Of a stretch of DNA of 64,000 bases, positions 60,001 to 64,000 are shown piece after piece; the first letter of the stretch is position 1, and each line of letters opens with the position of its first letter. Both the position numbers and the translations under genes were made by a program. The notes beneath the pieces were generated by a model, which was not told the origin of the DNA, searched no databases, and worked only from the letters and a program-made list of their open reading frames with translations. The stretch is from Mactromeris polynyma (Eukaryota; Mollusca; Bivalvia; Venerida; Mactridae): the NCBI GenBank assembly GCA_032209605.1, contig JASFXZ010000018.1, forward strand, positions 3,351,904-3,415,903, in the 5' to 3' direction.

Positions 60001-62856
60001 AATGACATTCTGGTAGTTTGACTTGGACGTGTTTCGAAACCGGAAGTAGCCTATTTTAGACATCAAAACGGAAGTACATATCTTGATAAATCGTAGAGGA
60101 TGTTCTAGTTTATTGTCTTTTTCGCACGTGTCTTAAATCTTCTCATTCAACAGTTTATGCATACAGTTGTTCACTGACCGACACTAGTCTCGAAGAAATT
60201 AGGAGATATATGTCTTATTATTGCAAATTATGTCAAATTCGATGGAAATAATTTCCGTCTGCAAGAATATCATTTCGTACCAAATTCACATTTATGTACA
60301 AAGGTGTTATTTTCATATATTAATAACATACACTTAGAAATGCCGATTGGAGTGTTTCTTCCATTGTTTACAATGTTTTGGGCGCTTAAACCGATATTGT
60401 CATTAAAAAATACAATATTTAAAATCGTATATATACATAGAAAAAAGTCAATTTACGCAGGGTTGATCGTTTTGATGTACCTTTCGGGCATTTATTATCA
60501 TTTTGTTGGTATGGTCAACACGTTCCGGGCGATGCTTAATTCATTTCGATTGCGCTATTGTGAATAATTATGTAAACAATCTTCAAACAATAATGCAATC
60601 CTTGTTAAATATTTTGATTTAAGATAATTATATAATCAATAAAACATTACCTCTGCTGGCATTTTAACTTTTGCAACTTCAAACTTGCCATTTCCTTTTG
60701 ACACTATCGGACCAAACAAGGTTAATGGTTTCACTTTTGATGGAGAAAACAGAAACCCAAGTACAATTGACTTGATATTTGAAAATCCAGTCGCCTGCAC
60801 TACTAATTTATATTCAGATTCTGAAACAAGAAAATAAATTGGTGTTTTCGTTATCAAGCGTTTTCAAGGCGTGACTGAACGTCCGTTAACTAGTATAATC
60901 AGCAAGCACATGCATTTAAATAGTGCGTGAATTACGCTAGGTAGCAATATCAATTAAAAAGCCGTTATCGATTATAAAGACGAATGAATCACGTTTATAT
61001 TCACTTACCAACAATGGGGTCTGTGACAGGGGTATTTGTACCAATATCTAACAGTTGTTGCTGGATAAATATTGGACTTTCAGCCTGAATTGTTACGTTC
61101 CATATATTTCCATCTAGCTTCGTAAACTTCCAGTAACCATAGTCAGTCTAAGATATAAGAGTGCTCGTATATTCCGTATGCATCTAATTTACCATGTAAT
61201 TACCATTCGAAAGGAATAAATCCATATTACATCTTTCAAGTTTTATGTTCTAATTTATTTGAGCCAAATACGAGTTTTACAAATATTAACGTTAGAAATT
61301 ATACCATGCTTGTCAATGTAACTTAAAATGAATGTTTTTTTTGTTGTGTAATTTGTATTTCCGATGTTTCTACTACTCACAGCATTTACTAGAACATCCA
61401 CCGTAGCTATCACAGTATCACCGGCGCTAGCTTTTCCTTGCAAGGAAGGGACTGCTGAAGATGGCATTCCTGAAGTGTAAGAAGATAACTAAAGTTGCAA
61501 CATTATGAAGAACATCAATATTCGTTCAAATTGTTGGCTAAGGTTATATCGTAGTATTTAGTCCCAAGGTTCCAAATATGTAAGTAAGAGATTTTTTAAT
61601 ATTCATTGATTACGATTTCAATACCGAATTGCACCCCTTGTTGTCCCTAAAACTGTCATTGTTTTTATAGTCGACCAGACCATTATTTGCGCCCTTGTTC
61701 CCATGCATGTTTACCCATGTACTTCCTCAATGCCTAATGTTTTGTAGACTGTTGTTTTCCGGGGGATCTATGTGAGGGAGACATTGTCTTGTGTAAGTGA
61801 ATGCGACGTTCCCTGTAACAATTTAATATCTCCTTTATTAAAATAAGAATGTACAATAACCAGCATTAAGCATACAACGTGCACAGTCAACTCAAAACAT
61901 GAAAATATGAATGAAATTAACAGAACCGCCTTAGAACGGTCAGTGACAAAATCTAGTTTGCAGGAAAAGTGCAAATGTTTGTAATGAAGTTTCACACTTA
62001 CCTGAAGGCGTGGTGATCTGTATGACAGGATTGGACCGTTCTACAGCTACCCGGAATATAAACCTCTTCATTGTACCATCTACATATACAGTAATCACTG
62101 ACGAGGCGTCGTCCACAAACCGTGCAATGTCCACTAGACCAGATGATCCACTCCGCTGATATTTGAAAAAATGAAATATACGACTGTACTATAAGCACGA
62201 ATGAGGCTATTTAAAATAGCCCTGATGAACGCAGTTTTAGCGCAAAACAACCAAACAGCACAGTAACATTGATAGAATAAATATATTATATTCAAGCAAA
62301 GTAGTTAAATAGGTACAATTTGTAAATACATATTGAGAATAACATAGTTTGGTATAATATAATATTACACAATTTGTAGCTTTTAATTGCGTATTTATTT
62401 AGTATAGATCTCTTTTCCTAAGATAAAACAAAAATACGCAGATGAGAAAGAACGAACGACAAAATACTTATATAATTAATTTCCTACACGACATTGTAGT
62501 GTTTTCAATGTCTCTTAATTTTGTAAGCCCATTTCATATGACAATTGGCTTCCGCTGTAATTTTGTTCATATGCAGTTTGAGACACAATAAAAGCTGACC
62601 AGTAACTGTCGCCATATAGGTACACTGTCTTAGGTGTCTTTGTACAGTTTCATTGGTTTGTAGCTGCGTTTAAGATATATATACGAGTACATACAACTGA
62701 ATTGTTCAAACTTTAGAAAGATATTTATTGTTTATTTTGATTTTCTATTGTACATGTATGTGCATATTTGCCACCGGCTATGAACTTCATTTACCTTCAG
62801 TCTGTTCATTAGGGTCGACATAACAGACTTTCCTTTTACCGATATAACATCAGAAT
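57100..62856 (-). CDS. gene C: VWA/hemicentin-like membrane protein, 5' end beyond the window
   Basis: Exons in transcription order: 62795-62856, 62002-62155, 61381-61469, 61009-61147, 60651-60820, 59402-59513, 58963-59164, 58411-58507, 57422-58004, 57100-57221. All have GT..AG borders and phases as in gene B; about 576 residues are visible. Landmarks: VMSTLMNRLK (end of VWA); SGLVDIARFVDDASS; YVDGTMKRFIFRVAVERSNP; DYGYWKFTKLDG; FMVGVQGLENSGHMFRRIDP; NFTGTFVIKSSFAGLS; LVKITAFRTYGHG. The stalk begins TTTSTTTPSSPTT and is Ser/Thr-rich for about 170 residues. The transmembrane segment crosses the last intron (GAIVASMVSGTIIG then VAAIATMAIVF), followed by a basic tail (KKKRQ) ending LTVSWT. Closer to B than to A. 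No frameshift seen. Upstream VWA exons are expected to the right of 64000. Confidence 0.87.
61622..61845 (+). repeat. dispersed repeat, family 3, second copy
   Basis: gtcgaccagaccattatttg cgcccttgttcccatgc, then acattgtcttgtgtaagtga atgcgacgttcc matches 18350-18620 in the opposite orientation. Lies in an intron of gene C. Confidence 0.65.
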
Positions 62857-64000
62857 CTGCAACAAAATGGTGAAGAATGTTATCAATGTATTTTCTGACA
62901 ACAATTACTTTATATATTATATATTTCGAAATAGATAACTTGCTATCAACCGCTCAACTCTCGAACATAAGTATTTGTTGTTTATGAATTCAGCATCGTG
63001 TTGAACAGAAAACAGAGTTTGTTTTGTTGATAATGAATGAGATGCAAGTATGTACTGTGTAAATAGTTCCATGTTATTGTTCTTATTGGTCAATACACGT
63101 TATATTTCTCTCTACGCATTGTCGGATGACGTTTATTACAGGGTGCGAATCATCTTAAATGACGACACTGTTGTTATGTAGCGTTATTTGTATTTTATCA
63201 GATAACTAATGTTACAATAACTTGCGCTTTGGTTATATTGAAATTTAACTACAATAAGAAGGCTGCATGAACAATAGGAAATGAATAAACTTTCTGTCCA
63301 GCATTTATTTGACTGAGGGAATAGTGCATATCACTGTAAAGATTGCTACGTTTGATCTTATTTCATCATGACCACCGTCTATGGCACTTGTGGCATTTAA
63401 TGCGTTTTTTATTTGTAATAGCTGATTGTACTATAACATGGAGACATCAACGGTCATACTAAATTACTTTCACAGTATATGTTGTACTGAACTTTGTTCA
63501 GTGTTCAGTCAAGAACAGTGATAGAATTGACCTGCCAAAGTAATTTAGATACAAACCATTACACACACATTACAGACTGAGCTTAACGGATGTGTTTGCA
63601 TAAAAATGCAACGTCTCCAAAGCGGCCCGCTCTTAAGCCAAACCCCTATTTTTAACATTATCAATATTTACTAAATAAGATTAAACTATCAACATAACAT
63701 AAAACTGCGCCCCAAAGGGTGAGGTTGCATAGTATGATCACTCCCGTTTACAAAGAAAAAATATTAACTTCTAGATTTTAATTATTTACATAATTCAATT
63801 TGAAGATATACTATGAACGTTTACTGATTATAAATGGAAGGCAAATGGTTGTTTTTACAAACATTAGATAAATTTATGTTTCAAATTATAAGGTAGTGAT
63901 ACCATTTTAAGTAGATACATTTATTCAAGAAGCGCACTTTATGTAAATATGAATTAAGAAAATTATACAAAGAAGGTCATCTATTGGTAAAGTTTTAAAT
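62857..64000. other. probable gene C intron, nothing else seen
   Basis: No exon matching the VWA part of gene A was found on the minus strand here. The preceding exon of gene C (phase 1 end) is expected beyond the right edge or is too short to recognise. Confidence 0.4.

Noticed and set aside
60304..60567. 87-residue plus-strand ORF with hydrophobic stretches
   Set aside because: In a gene C intron on the opposite strand. Hydrophobic composition is what AT-rich DNA gives by chance; no motif or signal supports it.

Overview
The window looks like nuclear DNA of a lophotrochozoan animal, most likely a bivalve or other mollusc. The DNA is AT-rich, every recognisable gene is split into many short exons (60-600 bases) with GT..AG borders, and the space between them is full of tRNA-derived SINEs, small inverted-repeat elements, truncated LINEs and long minisatellites. 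The species cannot be named from the sequence. No rRNA gene, intact tRNA gene, CRISPR array or prokaryotic operon is seen.

Layout: 1-8.6 kb is non-coding and dominated by a 3.7-kb, 68-bp minisatellite. 8.86-16.4 kb (+) holds 13 exons of gene A, a membrane-anchored protein resembling the N-terminal von Willebrand A (VWA) region of hemicentins, followed by a Ser/Thr-rich stalk, one transmembrane segment and a short tail. 17.9-18.3 kb (-) is the terminal exon of an unrecognised gene. 19.1-23.3 kb (-) is a complete 8-exon gene for a secreted DNase I-like nuclease. 25.4-33 kb (-) is gene B and 57.1-62.9 kb (-) is gene C, both paralogs of gene A with nearly the same exon phases. The 5' ends of A, B and C are missing or unresolved. 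38-54.8 kb is an accessory zone. It holds three LINE fragments, a broken and an apparently intact copy of a small Cys/His-rich secreted peptide gene with two CS-alpha-beta (defensin-type) cysteine patterns, and three large minisatellites (47, 44 and 89 bp units).

The proteins are predicted to act outside the cell or at its surface: three VWA/hemicentin-like receptors or adhesion proteins, a secreted nuclease and a defensin-like peptide. A defence or barrier-surface setting is an inference only. The most unusual DNA features are (1) a 39-bp minisatellite in gene A whose unit is the end of an exon plus its 5' splice site, giving an array of in-phase candidate donors; (2) an 89-bp satellite that arose inside a LINE reading frame; (3) an intronic array of TCACGTGA palindromes; and (4) a 42-bp array of 16 essentially identical units that is open in several frames. 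Exon borders were read by eye from splice signals, reading phase and comparison among the three paralogs.
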